Below are positions 47,300 through 57,644 of a DNA stretch of 64,000 nucleotides, piece after piece. The stretch comes from Nemophila menziesii (lineage: Eukaryota > Streptophyta > Magnoliopsida > Boraginales > Hydrophyllaceae). The translations under genes were made by a program, and so were the position numbers. The notes below the pieces were generated by a model. It was not told the origin of the DNA, did no database searches, and saw only the letters and a list, made by a program, of their open reading frames with translations. Location of the stretch: positions 38,126,233-38,190,232 of the forward strand of contig JARWIR010000002.1 in assembly GCA_029959085.1 (NCBI GenBank). Direction: 5' to 3'. How positions within the stretch are numbered: position 1 is the first letter of the stretch; the number at the start of each line of letters is the position of its first letter.

Positions 47300-50200
47300 T
47301 TAGAGAATTTGCATGCCAATCTCACAACGAATTTTCTCAAAAAGATCTTGGGGTAGAGGTTTAGTAAAGATATCGGCTAGTTGATTTTCGGAGGTGACAA
47401 ATTCAAGTACAATATCCCCTTTTTGAGTGTGATCACGGATAAAATGATGACGGATTTCTATGTGTTTCGTTCTAGAGTGTTGAATAGGATTTTTGGTAAG
47501 ATTGATAGCACTAGTGTTATCACAACGAATGGGAACACGATCATATTCTAGGCCAAAATCTAGTAAGGTTTGTTTCATCCAAAGAATTTGAGTCACACAA
47601 TTTCCGGCCGCAACATATTCGGCTTCGGCCGTGGATAAAGCAACACTATTTTGTTTTCTACTAGACCAAGAAACAAGGGATTGACCTAAGAATTGGCAAC
47701 TACCACTAGTACTCTTCCTATCAAGTCTACAACCGGCATAATCGGCATCCGAATAACCTATTAGCTCAAAAGAGGTAAATCTTGGGTACCAAAGTCCTAG
47801 ACTAAGGGTTCCTTTCAAATACCTAAAAATACGCTTAACGGCACTAAGATGGGTTTCTTTAGGAGAAGATTGAAATCTAGCACAAAGACACACGGGGAAC
47901 ATAATATCGGGTCTAGAAGCGGTTAAATAAAGTAAGCTACCAATCATACCTCGATATAGTTTCTCATCAACATCCTTACCATCTTCATCTTTGTCTAATT
48001 TTGTGGATGTGCTCATTGGAGTTCCAATTTCCTTTGCATCTTCAAGTCCAAATTTTTTGATCAATTCTTTTGTGTATTTGGCTTGATTGACAAAGATACC
48101 ATCCTTCATTTGCTTGATTTGAAGTCCAAGAAAGTAATTTAATTCTCCCATCATGCTCATCTCAAATTCCTTATGCATGCTTTTAGAAAAATTCTCACAA
48201 AGATTTTCATTAGTAGCACCAAATATAATATCATCCACATAAATTTGAACAAGAAGGATATCTTTTGAAGACCTTTTTATAAATAAAGTGGAGTCAATTT
48301 TTCCTCTTTTAAAACCATCATCTAATAAAAATTTGCTTAATCGTTCATACCAAGCACGAGGTGCTTGTTTTAAACCATATAAAGCCTTTGAAAGTTTAAA
48401 AACATGATTTGGAAATTTTGGATCCTCAAAACCCGGAGGTTGTTTAACAAAAACTTCCTCGTCTATAAAACCATTTAAAAAAGCACTTTTGACATCCATT
48501 TGGTAAAGTTTAAAATTCATATAACAAGCAAAAGCAAGTAGCATACGAATAGATTCAAGTCTAGCTACGGGAGCGAAAGTTTCATCGAAATCAATACCTT
48601 CTTCTTGATTGTATCCTTGAGCAACTAACCTTGCTTTATTTCTAGTGATTATACCGGTGTCATCTAGCTTGTTGCGAAATATCCACTTAGTGCCAATGAT
48701 AGTAGGGCCAATTGGTTTCTCCATTAATGTCCAAACTTTACTACGCTCAAATTGATTTAATTCTTCATGCATAGCGTTAATCCAATGATCATCTAACAAT
48801 GCTTCTTTAATATTCTTGGGCTCAATTTGAGATAAGAACGCTTGATGAGCACATAGAGCAATAATACGAGAGCGAGTGGTAACACCTTCTTTTGGATCAC
48901 CTAGAATTAATTCACTTGGGTGATCTTTGATATGTTTCCAACACTTTGGTAAATCCGTACTAGCTTCATTTGGCATTTGATCATTTTCCTTAGGAGATTC
49001 ATCATGAGACGTTACTTCTTGAGTAGGAGATTCTAAGGATTTATCTTGTGGAGCATCTTCATGTAATTCAACATCTACTACTTTCTTGATATTAAAAGGA
49101 TTAGTCTCATCAAAGTCAACATGCATAGATTCCTCAATAGTACGAGTACGTTTGTTGAAAATGCGATAGGCTTTTCCCTTAGTGGAATAACCAAGAAAAA
49201 TACCTTCATCCGATTTAGCATCAAATTTTCCCAAATAGTCCCTAGTGTTTAAGATAAAACATTTGCACCCAAAAACACGAAAATAAGCAATGGTTGGTGG
49301 TCTACCATTCCAAAGCTCATAAGGGGTTTTCTTAATAAGGGGTCTAATTAGAACTCTACAAGCCGTATGAACGGCTTCACCCCAAAAGTATGTAGGCAAG
49401 CTATGTTCTTTTAGCATTGTTCTAGCCATTTCTTGTAGAGTTCGGTTTTTCCTTTCCACTACCCCATTTTGTTGGGGAGTTCTAGGGGCCGAAAAATTAT
49501 GCTCAATCCCAAATTCATCACAAAAATGCACAAAAGGAGAATTCACATATTCACTACCATTATCACTACGAATGCATGTAATAGAGTAGCCTTTCTCATT
49601 TTGCACCTTTCTACAAAGTTTTGCAAATTCATTGAAGGCATCACTTTTCAAAGCAAGGAACATCACCCATGTGAATCTAGTGTAATCATCAACAACAACA
49701 AAGACATATCTTGATCCTCCTAGACTAGTGACATCAACGGGACCAAAAAGGTCCATATGCAATAATTGAAGTGGCCTAACGGTGATGACCTTATTAATGG
49801 ATTTAAAAGATGAACGATGTTGTTTACCAAGTTGACATGCATCACATAATTTATCTTTATCAAATTTGTAAATAGGCAAACCAACAACAAGATTTTTTCT
49901 AGATAATTTTGAAATTAAATCCATGCTAGCATGTCCTAAACGTCTATGCCAAAGCCAACTATCATTTACCACGGATAAGCATTTAATATGTTTACACATA
50001 AGACTCTCAAGATCAACAACAAAAACATTATCCGATCTCTTAGCAATAAACATAGTATCTAACTCATCATTTTTGAAAACAACACATCTAGATGCTTCAA
50101 ATTTAACACTAAAACCAACATCACAAAGTTGACTTATACTAAGCAAGTTAAAAGATAGACCCTCAACAAGTAACACATTAGAGATAAGTAAAGAGTTCAT

Positions 50201-50365
50201 ATTACCAATGTTACCTTTACCCAAAACGCGTTTCTTAGTGTTGTCGGCAAAAGTAACTCTATCACCTTTTGTTTTATATAAATTTGTAAATAATGATGGA
50301 TTTCCGGTCATGTGTCTTGAGCATCCACTATCAAGTAGCCATATATTTTGCTTCTTGATGCTCAA
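47300..50365 (-). CDS. pol: Copia II Pol: protease, integrase, reverse transcriptase, RNase H
   Basis: A 1021-codon intact frame in the Ty1/copia order. Aspartic protease: LLDSGCSRHMTG at residues 10-21. Integrase zinc finger: WHRRLGH and CDACQLGKQH (about 138-180). Integrase core: HMDLFGP, IRSDNGSEY and NGVVERKNR give the D, D, E triad (about 205-305). Reverse transcriptase: KWIFRNKLDDTG, QMDVKSAFLNG, KALYGLKQAPRAWY and the catalytic VQIYVDDIIFG. RNase H: GYSDADYAGC, ALSTAEAEYVAA, IRCDNTSAI and RTKHIEIRHHFIRDH. No stop or shift is visible. The first codon listed (TTG at 50365) is only the beginning of the open stretch; the frame is that of gag, continued past two stops, so Pol is presumably made as a Gag-Pol fusion or from a spliced RNA. 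Confidence 0.95.
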   Translation of the reverse strand: MSIKKQNIWLLDSGCSRHMTGNPSLFTNLYKTKGDRVTFADNTKKRVLGKGNIGNMNSLLISNVLLVEGLSFNLLSISQLCDVGFSVKFEASRCVVFKNDELDTMFIAKRSDNVFVVDLESLMCKHIKCLSVVNDSWLWHRRLGHASMDLISKLSRKNLVVGLPIYKFDKDKLCDACQLGKQHRSSFKSINKVITVRPLQLLHMDLFGPVDVTSLGGSRYVFVVVDDYTRFTWVMFLALKSDAFNEFAKLCRKVQNEKGYSITCIRSDNGSEYVNSPFVHFCDEFGIEHNFSAPRTPQQNGVVERKNRTLQEMARTMLKEHSLPTYFWGEAVHTACRVLIRPLIKKTPYELWNGRPPTIAYFRVFGCKCFILNTRDYLGKFDAKSDEGIFLGYSTKGKAYRIFNKRTRTIEESMHVDFDETNPFNIKKVVDVELHEDAPQDKSLESPTQEVTSHDESPKENDQMPNEASTDLPKCWKHIKDHPSELILGDPKEGVTTRSRIIALCAHQAFLSQIEPKNIKEALLDDHWINAMHEELNQFERSKVWTLMEKPIGPTIIGTKWIFRNKLDDTGIITRNKARLVAQGYNQEEGIDFDETFAPVARLESIRMLLAFACYMNFKLYQMDVKSAFLNGFIDEEVFVKQPPGFEDPKFPNHVFKLSKALYGLKQAPRAWYERLSKFLLDDGFKRGKIDSTLFIKRSSKDILLVQIYVDDIIFGATNENLCENFSKSMHKEFEMSMMGELNYFLGLQIKQMKDGIFVNQAKYTKELIKKFGLEDAKEIGTPMSTSTKLDKDEDGKDVDEKLYRGMIGSLLYLTASRPDIMFPVCLCARFQSSPKETHLSAVKRIFRYLKGTLSLGLWYPRFTSFELIGYSDADYAGCRLDRKSTSGSCQFLGQSLVSWSSRKQNSVALSTAEAEYVAAGNCVTQILWMKQTLLDFGLEYDRVPIRCDNTSAINLTKNPIQHSRTKHIEIRHHFIRDHTQKGDIVLEFVTSENQLADIFTKPLPQDLFEKIRCEIGMQIL

Positions 50366-50389
50366 TCCCTACATACAAAAAATAATTTA
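50366..50389 (-). other. Copia II gag-pol junction with two in-frame stops
   Basis: Gag ends in TAA (50387-50389). Five codons later in the same frame is TAG (50369-50371), then Pol begins. The bases between are T-rich and end TTTTTTGTATGTAGG, which resembles a plant 3' splice site. Either stop readthrough or splicing could make Pol. Confidence 0.7.
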
Positions 50390-52177
50390 AGCTTTAGGTA
50401 CCCAATTTGGATTGGGTCCATGAGGGTTAGTGGATTTCTTTTTTAAGACCCATGTAGGCCTTTTCCAAATTGGCACAAGAGATCCCAAATCCAATAATTT
50501 ACGATAGTAACAATGAGATGCATCATGACCAAGTTTTTCACAATAGGTGCAAGTGATAGAAGATTTTGAAGAGGATGGAATTGCATTTGAAATTTTTGAT
50601 TTTACAAAGACATTTTTCAAAGGTTTTTGGTGAGTGAATGGATCATATCCAACACCACTTTTTTCACAAGCCATTCTTTGAGAACCTAAAATCAAATCCA
50701 AGTTTTCTTGCCCACTAGTAAATTTTAAAATAATAGCGTTTTGATCAATAATCTTTTTCTCTAATAAAGCTTTTTCTTCCAAAAGATTTTTCTCAATAAG
50801 ATGAAGTTTTTCATTTTCATCTATACATTCATCACAAAGATTTTGACAATCTTCCAAAGCTTTCAAAACCTCTTTAGTTCTATTTTTCTCAAATTCTAAA
50901 TCTTTTGTTAAAACTTTGTTTGTTTCAATAGAATTTAAAAAATCATTATAAAGAGAATCAAATGCCTCATGAATATCTTGTTCACTAGCATCATCATTAG
51001 TTAAAGAGAGTTTAGATTTAGGAGTTACCTCATCATGATTTGCCATAAAGGCAAAGTGAGTAGTACCGGTATCATCATCCGAAGAAGCATCTTCATCATT
51101 CTCAAGTTTTCCCATAAAAGCAACAAGATTGACATTTTCATTGTCACTTTCTTCTTCCTCCGAATTTTGAGTATCCCAAGTGATATTAGCATGCATTGCT
51201 CTCTTAGGTTTCTCCTTTTGAAGAAGAGGACAATAAGTTTTGATGTGACCAACTTTCTTGCAATGATAGCAAGTGGGTTCATCTTGTTTGATAGCTCTAT
51301 CATTCTTCTTGTAAGGTGAGGAAGAACTTCCTTTCTTGGCAAAGCGTTTGTATCTCATGAATTTTTTCATATCTCTTGCCAACATAGCTACTCCTTCATC
51401 TTCACTAGTTTCTTCTTCATGTGAATTTTCTTCTTCACTTTCCTTCCTTTCTTTTCGTTCTTTCAACTTGGTACTCATGGCATGGAAAGCAATAGATTTC
51501 TTAATCTTTTTCTCCTCATCATCTCTTATCTTTTCTTCTTCGAGCACAAGCTCTTCCGTCATGAGGTTGCAAATGAGTTCATGAACCGTCATTTTTGAAA
51601 GATCTTTAGTATCCCTTATAGAGTTGATCTTTGTCTTGTATTTCCTTGGAAGAGCAAATAAGATTTTTCGGCATTGTTCCTTGTTGGTGTATTCTTGACC
51701 AAGAGTCTTCAAAGTGTTAACAATGTTAGAAAATCTTTGATGCATAGCATTCAAGGCTTCATCGGGCTCCATACGAAAAAGCTCATACTTAGTGATAAAG
51801 AGACCAATCTTAGTTTCTTTAATATCTTCCGTTCCTTGATAAGATAGCTCCAAGAGTTGCCACATTTCATGAGCGGAGTTGCATTCACTAACTCTAGCGT
51901 ATTCCGTGACACTTAATCCATTAATGAGAATGTTCATAGCTTTGTTGTTTTTGGTGAGTTTAACTATGTCTTGATCATTGTAATCATCTTCATTTTTCAC
52001 CTCCGTAGTACTACCCGTAACATAAGGAATATAAGGACCTTTCTTGATAGCAAGCCATAAGAAGTAATCAATTCCTTTCACATGAATCTCCATTTTCTTC
52101 TTCGATCCAAAGTAGTCTTTTCCTACAAAAAGCGGAGGTCTAGTAGAACATGAACCTTCCGGTTGATTAGAATCCAT
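50387..52177 (-). CDS. gag: Copia II Gag with two zinc knuckles
   Basis: 596 codons from ATG 52177, intact. The N-terminus RPPLFVGKDYFGSKKKMEIH and DYFLWLAIKKGPYIPY is typical of Ty1/copia Gag; the capsid core continues through NALNAMHQRFSN-like helices and KILFALPRKYKTKINSI. A charged linker (LKERKERKESEEENSHEE) precedes the first CCHC knuckle, CYHCKKVGHIKTYC (about residue 306). An acidic stretch and a long helix (KDLEFEKNRTKEVLKALEDC and on, about 425-490) that may form a coiled coil follow, then a second knuckle, CTYCEKLGHDASHC (about 548). The length and the two knuckles fit Sirevirus Gag. It starts about 40 bases from the primer site. Confidence 0.95.
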   Translation of the reverse strand: MDSNQPEGSCSTRPPLFVGKDYFGSKKKMEIHVKGIDYFLWLAIKKGPYIPYVTGSTTEVKNEDDYNDQDIVKLTKNNKAMNILINGLSVTEYARVSECNSAHEMWQLLELSYQGTEDIKETKIGLFITKYELFRMEPDEALNAMHQRFSNIVNTLKTLGQEYTNKEQCRKILFALPRKYKTKINSIRDTKDLSKMTVHELICNLMTEELVLEEEKIRDDEEKKIKKSIAFHAMSTKLKERKERKESEEENSHEEETSEDEGVAMLARDMKKFMRYKRFAKKGSSSSPYKKNDRAIKQDEPTCYHCKKVGHIKTYCPLLQKEKPKRAMHANITWDTQNSEEEESDNENVNLVAFMGKLENDEDASSDDDTGTTHFAFMANHDEVTPKSKLSLTNDDASEQDIHEAFDSLYNDFLNSIETNKVLTKDLEFEKNRTKEVLKALEDCQNLCDECIDENEKLHLIEKNLLEEKALLEKKIIDQNAIILKFTSGQENLDLILGSQRMACEKSGVGYDPFTHQKPLKNVFVKSKISNAIPSSSKSSITCTYCEKLGHDASHCYYRKLLDLGSLVPIWKRPTWVLKKKSTNPHGPNPNWVPKA

Positions 52178-52217
52178 ATCGTATTAACTCTAGAAACGAT
52201 TAAGTACAATAGAGCTA

Positions 52218-52230
52218 GGCTCTGATACCA
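52218..52230 (-). other. Copia II primer-binding site
   Basis: TGGTATCAGAGCC on the minus strand, two bases inside the LTR; same site and spacing as in copia I. Confidence 0.93.
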
Positions 52231-52232
52231 AT

Positions 52233-53393
52233 TGATATACTATATGCGTCCTAGAAGGGGGGTTGAATAGGACAATAGAAATTAATCGGCTAATTTTATT
52301 TCAAGTAAATAAAATTAAAAGCTAATTTGAATCCTATTGTATTAGCAAACTAAATAGTATAAAACTAGATAATCCTAATAGACAATAATATCAAACTATT
52401 CAAGTAGGCATTTTATCAAGCATATAGAGTGCGGAAATATAAAGAGTGTAGAGATAGAATACGATACACAACGATGTATAGTGGTTCGGTTTCCCTACAT
52501 CCACTACCTAAGGAAGCCTCCTTAGGATTTGCAAGATTCTCAACTAATCTTCGTAACTCTTAACCGGGTGAGATACAAACCCTTACAACCACTTCAAAAA
52601 CCATTTGAAGGAAATACACTTGTGTTATCACCAACACAAGGAACCAAGCATAAACCTATGCTCACACTACTCTCTTAATCTATTACAAGAACTAAGAGGA
52701 AAGGGAAAAGTGTTTAGGGGTGCTTATAAAAGCTTTGTAACTAAACTCCTAAATGAGTAGATAAGAACTAATTAGCTTCACAATAAATATGACTTGAATG
52801 CTCCTTTGAAACCTCCTTGAATGATAGAATTAATTGCTCTTAAGATTGGTAGATGGAAGGCTTAAGTTGTGTCTTGAATGAACTCCATTTTATAGCTGCA
52901 AATGTGGTCCAACGGTCATAAGGCTTCTCTCTAACGGATCTATTTTATCTCCAACGGATATAAGCTTTGTCCTCTTGTAATAGTGCAGAAAACCCTCTTG
53001 TGCGGTGTACCGCGGATATGGTCCGGTGCACCGCAGAGCTGTTCGACTTAACTTCGAGCTTACTGGTCGGACTATCCTATGTACCGCAGCCTTGGTCCGT
53101 GCCTTGGTCCGGTGTACCGCGCCTAGGTCCGGTGTACCGTGCATTTCATGAGCATACTGACGGGCTATCCTGTGCACCGCGCTTCTGGTCCGTGACTTTG
53201 CGGTGTACCGCGTGATTCATCCGGTGTACCGCGGAGCTGTTCTTTTGAATATTAAGTTAAGTACAAAGGTAAGAACACAACTAATCTAGTGAGGGGTTTT
53301 GGAAAACATCTTAAGTGATACCAAAATGAATTTTAGTTGAAATGATGATTTGTCGAATATTAAAACGGGAATAAAAACAAGGTGAGGCTAACA
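52233..53393 (-). repeat. Copia II 5' LTR
   Basis: Identical in length to the 3' copy. Palindrome array at 53002-53239, TATA box (TATAAAAT on the minus strand) at 52887-52894. Confidence 0.94.
52887..52894 (-). promoter_or_regulatory. Copia II TATA box
   Basis: TATAAAAT on the minus strand, about 105 bp downstream of the palindrome array in the 5' LTR; the likely promoter of the active copy. Confidence 0.6.
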
Positions 53394-53735
53394 CATTTCC
53401 AATTTGCCACTTTGCGTGTTTTTTAATAAATTGGATTCCTTTGTAGATGCTAGCCCATCTCCACGATCTCGCGTTCTTAAGTTTTGTGTCCAAAAAGGTT
53501 TGTGTTGGAGCATAAATGCCTTTTAAAACTTTAGAAACTAGGATATATGGGTTAGTAATAATACTCCAAGCTTGATTAGCTAACATTGCCAAATTCATTT
53601 TTTGGGAGTCCCTAAACCCAATCCCTCCCAATTTCATGGATCTCGCGATCTTTTTCCAAGCCATCCAATGAATTATTTTTTATTACCACTATCCCACCAA
53701 AAACTCGCAACAAGACTTGAAAGTTTCTTACATAA
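53394..53735 (-). pseudogene. LINE ORF2 part, upstream half (split by copia II)
   Basis: Minus strand reads LVASFWWDSGNKK, a frame change near 53670, then WMAWKKIARSMKLGGIGFRDS, LAMLANQAWSI and ARSWRWASI, ending KWQIGN at the copia II edge. These are the conserved blocks following the reverse transcriptase domain of plant LINEs. It continues at 45778. Confidence 0.85.
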
Positions 53736-53749
53736 AAATTTAGGAAATT

Positions 53750-54466
53750 CGAAAATCTAAAAAAATTAAAATTCAAAAGATCCAAATTTTCAACTGGAAA
53801 GCATGTAACAATGCGATTCCTTTGCCTAAATATCTACTAGTTCAGAAATACACGGATTCGTCTATTTCTACATGGTGCTAGACAGAAAAGGAAACTATCG
53901 AACACCTTTTGCTTTAGTGTAGCATCAACAAATCAATTTGGGCGGCACCGAATCTTCAAATTTATATACAACAAGGGGACATTAATAATCTAGGCGAATG
54001 GATACTGGAAGTGGTAGAAGCTTATAGTACTGGCGGGTGGGAGAAGAAAATAGTAACAAATTATTTACTTATCATTATGTAGAAGGAAAGCGAAAATGAA
54101 AGTCATCCATGAAAATAATTGCATCGATATTGATCATATTATTCAGACTACTAACAAGCTCATGGGTGTATTACACGGAAATGATTGGGCAAAACAAGAT
54201 CAACAAACAATCAACCGATTATCACAGAATCATCCACATGCATTCGATACACAACCCACAAAAGATATTACCTACACATGCGATGCATCTTTTAATACTA
54301 AATATGAACAAACGGGGATTGGATTTCTACCACTAACCGAAGGACGGGTGACAAGCGTGACAATTTCAAAACGGTTAGATGTAATACAATCCTGGAAGGA
54401 GAAGCGCTAGCAGTGCTGGAAGCAGTACAAATGAGCAAGAAATATAAGGAGAACATGAAGGCTATT
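53750..54466 (+). pseudogene. Second LINE ORF2 C-terminal remnant, opposite strand
   Basis: Plus-strand pieces of the same kind of domain: QIFNWKACNNAIPLPKYL and ETIEHLLL (zinc-finger-like region, 53780-53915), then the RNase H start YTCDASFNTKYEQTGIGF (54271-54324) and EGEALAVLEAV (54400-54432, in another frame). Many stops and shifts. It is a different LINE copy from the minus-strand one next to it and is cut by element C at 54467. Confidence 0.75.
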
Positions 54467-57400
54467 TGATGTCTCCCTAAATGTTCTAATTTTATGCCCT
54501 TGGGAGACATCATTTTTGGTGTTTATTCGACTATTTAGATAGACTTTTGGTGTTAAAATGCAATAATTCGATTATCCTCTTTTCATTCTAGTATTTTTGA
54601 TTTATTAAACTTTTGCGCGTAATATGGTTTGTTTTGAGTGAAAAGTTGTAGGTTTTGAATACTAGCTAGGTGAGGAATCCAAGAATAAAGTCAAAGATCG
54701 TGTAATGAAGTCAAAGCAAGAAGAAATATCCCGAAAGAATTGATAATTTTAAGCTGCAAATCTGGAAAGTTGATAAATATTGCTGATTCCGAGCCATCTA
54801 AGAGTGGATTTAGCCTCTGACTTGTGAAGAGAAATTGTTGCCCATTGAGTTACGGAAATTTAGCAACTGGAATGAGGTCAATCTGAGTTGAAATGAGCCG
54901 GTTAGAGCTGTTTTAGTGGAGGTGGTGCAGCTGTTACGGGATTTGGGCTTAATTATGGATTTGAGCTTGTCTTATTTTCACTTAATCCTTAAAGAAAAGC
55001 CCTAATCCGATTTTAGTAGTATAAATAAAATTTGGACTCTTATTTTTACACACCAATTCATACGCTTAAGAAAAAAAGAGTCAGAACACCAGAGAGGAAG
55101 CTAGAGCAAGGAAGAGAAGAAGCAAGAGCTGGAGACTGTCTATATCTCAAATTCTCAACCAATTCAATTCCTTAATTAGGTTCTTCAATTTTATTCTGTA
55201 AAACATGATAAACTCAATTATTTCTTTAGTTTTTGTCTTTTCAATTATTATGAGATAAACTTAAATAGTGCTTGAGAACGCATAATGGGTTAATCCCAAT
55301 TTGATTTCTTTTGATGTGTTTGGATTTGGGATTTTTATAATTGAAATCAAATTGGGTCAATTGTATTTTTCATTAATTTGCTTTTATTTACTATGAATGA
55401 CGTAATAAACCAATGATAGGACTTAGTATCTAGGCTATTCCATTTAGTGGCGAATGGATCACCTTGACGGGGGGTGATGTCTCCTCATTTGTGTTAATAA
55501 AATCTATCTCTGAGACATCATTTTAGGCGTATTTATTAGTTTATAGGTCGATTTTAGCTTGATTTAGTACACTTTCCTATTTTGGGTCTTGAATTAATCA
55601 ATTTTTTTTAGAGATATATGGTAATTAATTAGAGTCCAAGTTGGTAAAGAGAGCTAAAGGAAAGAAGATAAACATGGAAATTGAAGATAAGGAATAAAAG
55701 CTAAAAACATGGAAAAGGAAAAGTTGCCTTAAATCTGAATTTCTGCACCTACGACCACAAATCAGATTATATCTTAAAATTGGTGAGGAATTTGGAGAAA
55801 CAGTCAAGAGAAAAGTTGAAGATCTATCCGAGACGATGAATTTGGTGTACGCATACGCATCAATCGGATAAATATTGAAGCTGTTAGGACCAAAAGAAAA
55901 ACGGGACTGATTGCATGTTTTTGGGCTACGAATTTGAGTTGGGCTAGGAGCCCAATATTTACCTTTTCCTTCAAGAAAACGTTTAGGTCAACCTATACAC
56001 TATAAATACAGCCTCTTAACATTAGAAAATCATCCTTTGCCAGACCTTAAGGCCAAGAGGAAGCTGCAACACAAGAGAAGAAGTCTGGAAGGAGCATAAC
56101 ACCATATGTCTTTTTCAACCTTTGATTCTGTAATTCTTTTCTATTCTTTTCTTAGTATGAATTAATTCTATTTAGCTTGAGTTTAAGCATATATGTATGA
56201 ACCCTAGTTTTGGTTGACATCTATCTAATTTGGGAATTCTATGTTTTAAATTGAATTATTTTTTTATTCTCTGTTTATGTGTTTGGATTTATATTTTGTG
56301 TTCTTGTGGAAGCGCGCCCATATAGAATTACCATCTAGTAGTTAGGTCACCATTGACAACGGTGTTTAATTGCATGTTTAGCACATAACGTCTAGTATTC
56401 GGTTAAGATCTGACAAATCAACCTAACTAGATAATCACCATGGTTTAGTATGTATTGCTATTTACCAATTGCAGGAACATTTTGCTTAGGAATCCTTATT
56501 GACACAGGTAAATCCTATTTAAAACTACCTAGCGCAGTTGGAACCGATTATTGAAATACTACATAATTCACCCTTACATGTTTAGAACGGCAAAACTAGT
56601 GGGGATTACATGCTATTGACTCAAGCTATATTCTCATACTACTTCTTCTCTTGCATTTAAATTCTGTCTTTACTTTCTTAGTTTAATTTAATTAATTGAA
56701 AATTAAATAAAAATCTAGTTGTCTTTACTTTTTCTGCGTTTTATTTGTTCTAGCTTTTTATATTTGCACTTGATTATTGCATAAGATTCCCCTAACCTTC
56801 GTAGTCTCTGCGGAACGAATTTTACTTATTTTCTAGAACTTGCATACGATCTGTATACTTGCAGAACCGTGCTCAGTTTAGGGTGTTTATTTGCACTTTA
56901 TTTATATCATATTTTATCACACCCTAGGCCACACCAGGGGATCTGCGTACAGAACTAATTAATGAATGTAGGATAGAAATTATAGACTCTAACGAGCTTA
57001 GTTAATCCTATGGCCAATTGGGTTTAAATAGAACTTAACCACTTGAAGGTGGACTATAATCACCCTGACGGGGTTTGTAGCACCCAAGATTAGCTCCTTA
57101 GTCCACCCGACGGGGGTAAGGAGAATTCCGAATCCCGACCATTACATATTTATCGATTTGTCCCTTAAACAATACATGAAATGAATGATAATTAGGTGAA
57201 ACCCTTGCGTCTCTCAAGTACTGCCTTTCATACCTTGCGTAAACTACTTTATTTACTTGCGTCTAGTTTAATCTTTGCACTAATTTAGTATTTTAATTAT
57301 TTGTCTTAGTCATAGAAAACCAAAACAACATTCTAAAAATCATTTACTTGTTCTTACATGCAATTAATCACTATTTGGTAAGTATTAGAGTCAACCAATC

Positions 57401-57515
57401 CGTCCCTGAGAACGAATCTGTTTTATCACATATATTACTTGGGACAACTGTACACTTTCAGTTGTGGTTCTCTTTTCCTTATTGCATTTATTTTAGAACA
57501 CACAAAGGACCACCA
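54467..57515 (+). repeat. Element C 5' LTR, split by a solo LTR
   Basis: Own sequence 54467-55474 and 56942-57515, about 1.58 kb. Starts TGATGTCTCC with the inverted GGGAGACATCA about 35 bp inside; ends GGACCACCA. TATA box TATAAATA at 55020-55027. Confidence 0.88.
55475..56936 (+). repeat. Solo LTR of the element A family in the C LTR
   Basis: 1462 bp from TGATGTCTCC to GGCCACACCA, aligning end to end with the A LTRs. Flanks are GGGGG before and GGGGA after, so the target duplication has one mismatch. TATA box at 56000-56008. Confidence 0.85.
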
Positions 57516-57521
57516 AGTTTT

Positions 57522-57536
57522 TGGCGCCGCTGCCGG
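57522..57536 (+). other. Element C primer-binding site
   Basis: TGGCGCCGCTGCCGG, tRNA-Asp type, 6 bases after the LTR. Confidence 0.92.
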
Positions 57537-57644
57537 GGACGGTAGCGTGTGACCCCAGTGTTTATCCTTTAGTGTTAGTTGCATTTTTATTTTTCAGTTT
57601 TACGCTTTGTTTGTTCATCTTTTTCAGGTTTTTAGGTTTGGTGT

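Larger units (their letters stand above)
45779..53393 (-). mobile_element. Copia II: young autonomous Sirevirus-like retrotransposon
   Basis: 7615 bp with two 1161-bp LTRs and a perfect target duplication CATTT (45774-45778 and 53394-53398). The LTRs differ at only two positions by eye (near 46141/52595 and 46743/53197), so the insertion is very recent. Intact gag and pol frames, primer site and polypurine tract are present. A long gag with two zinc knuckles, CG-rich palindromes upstream of the TATA box and several GGGGGAG runs before the 3' LTR are the known marks of Sireviruses. There is no env-like gene: only 360 bp separate pol and the LTR. It is the only element here that looks potentially active. 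Confidence 0.94.

Noticed and set aside
49469..51584. Plus-strand frames antisense to copia II gag and pol
   Set aside because: Shadow frames of intact minus-strand genes.
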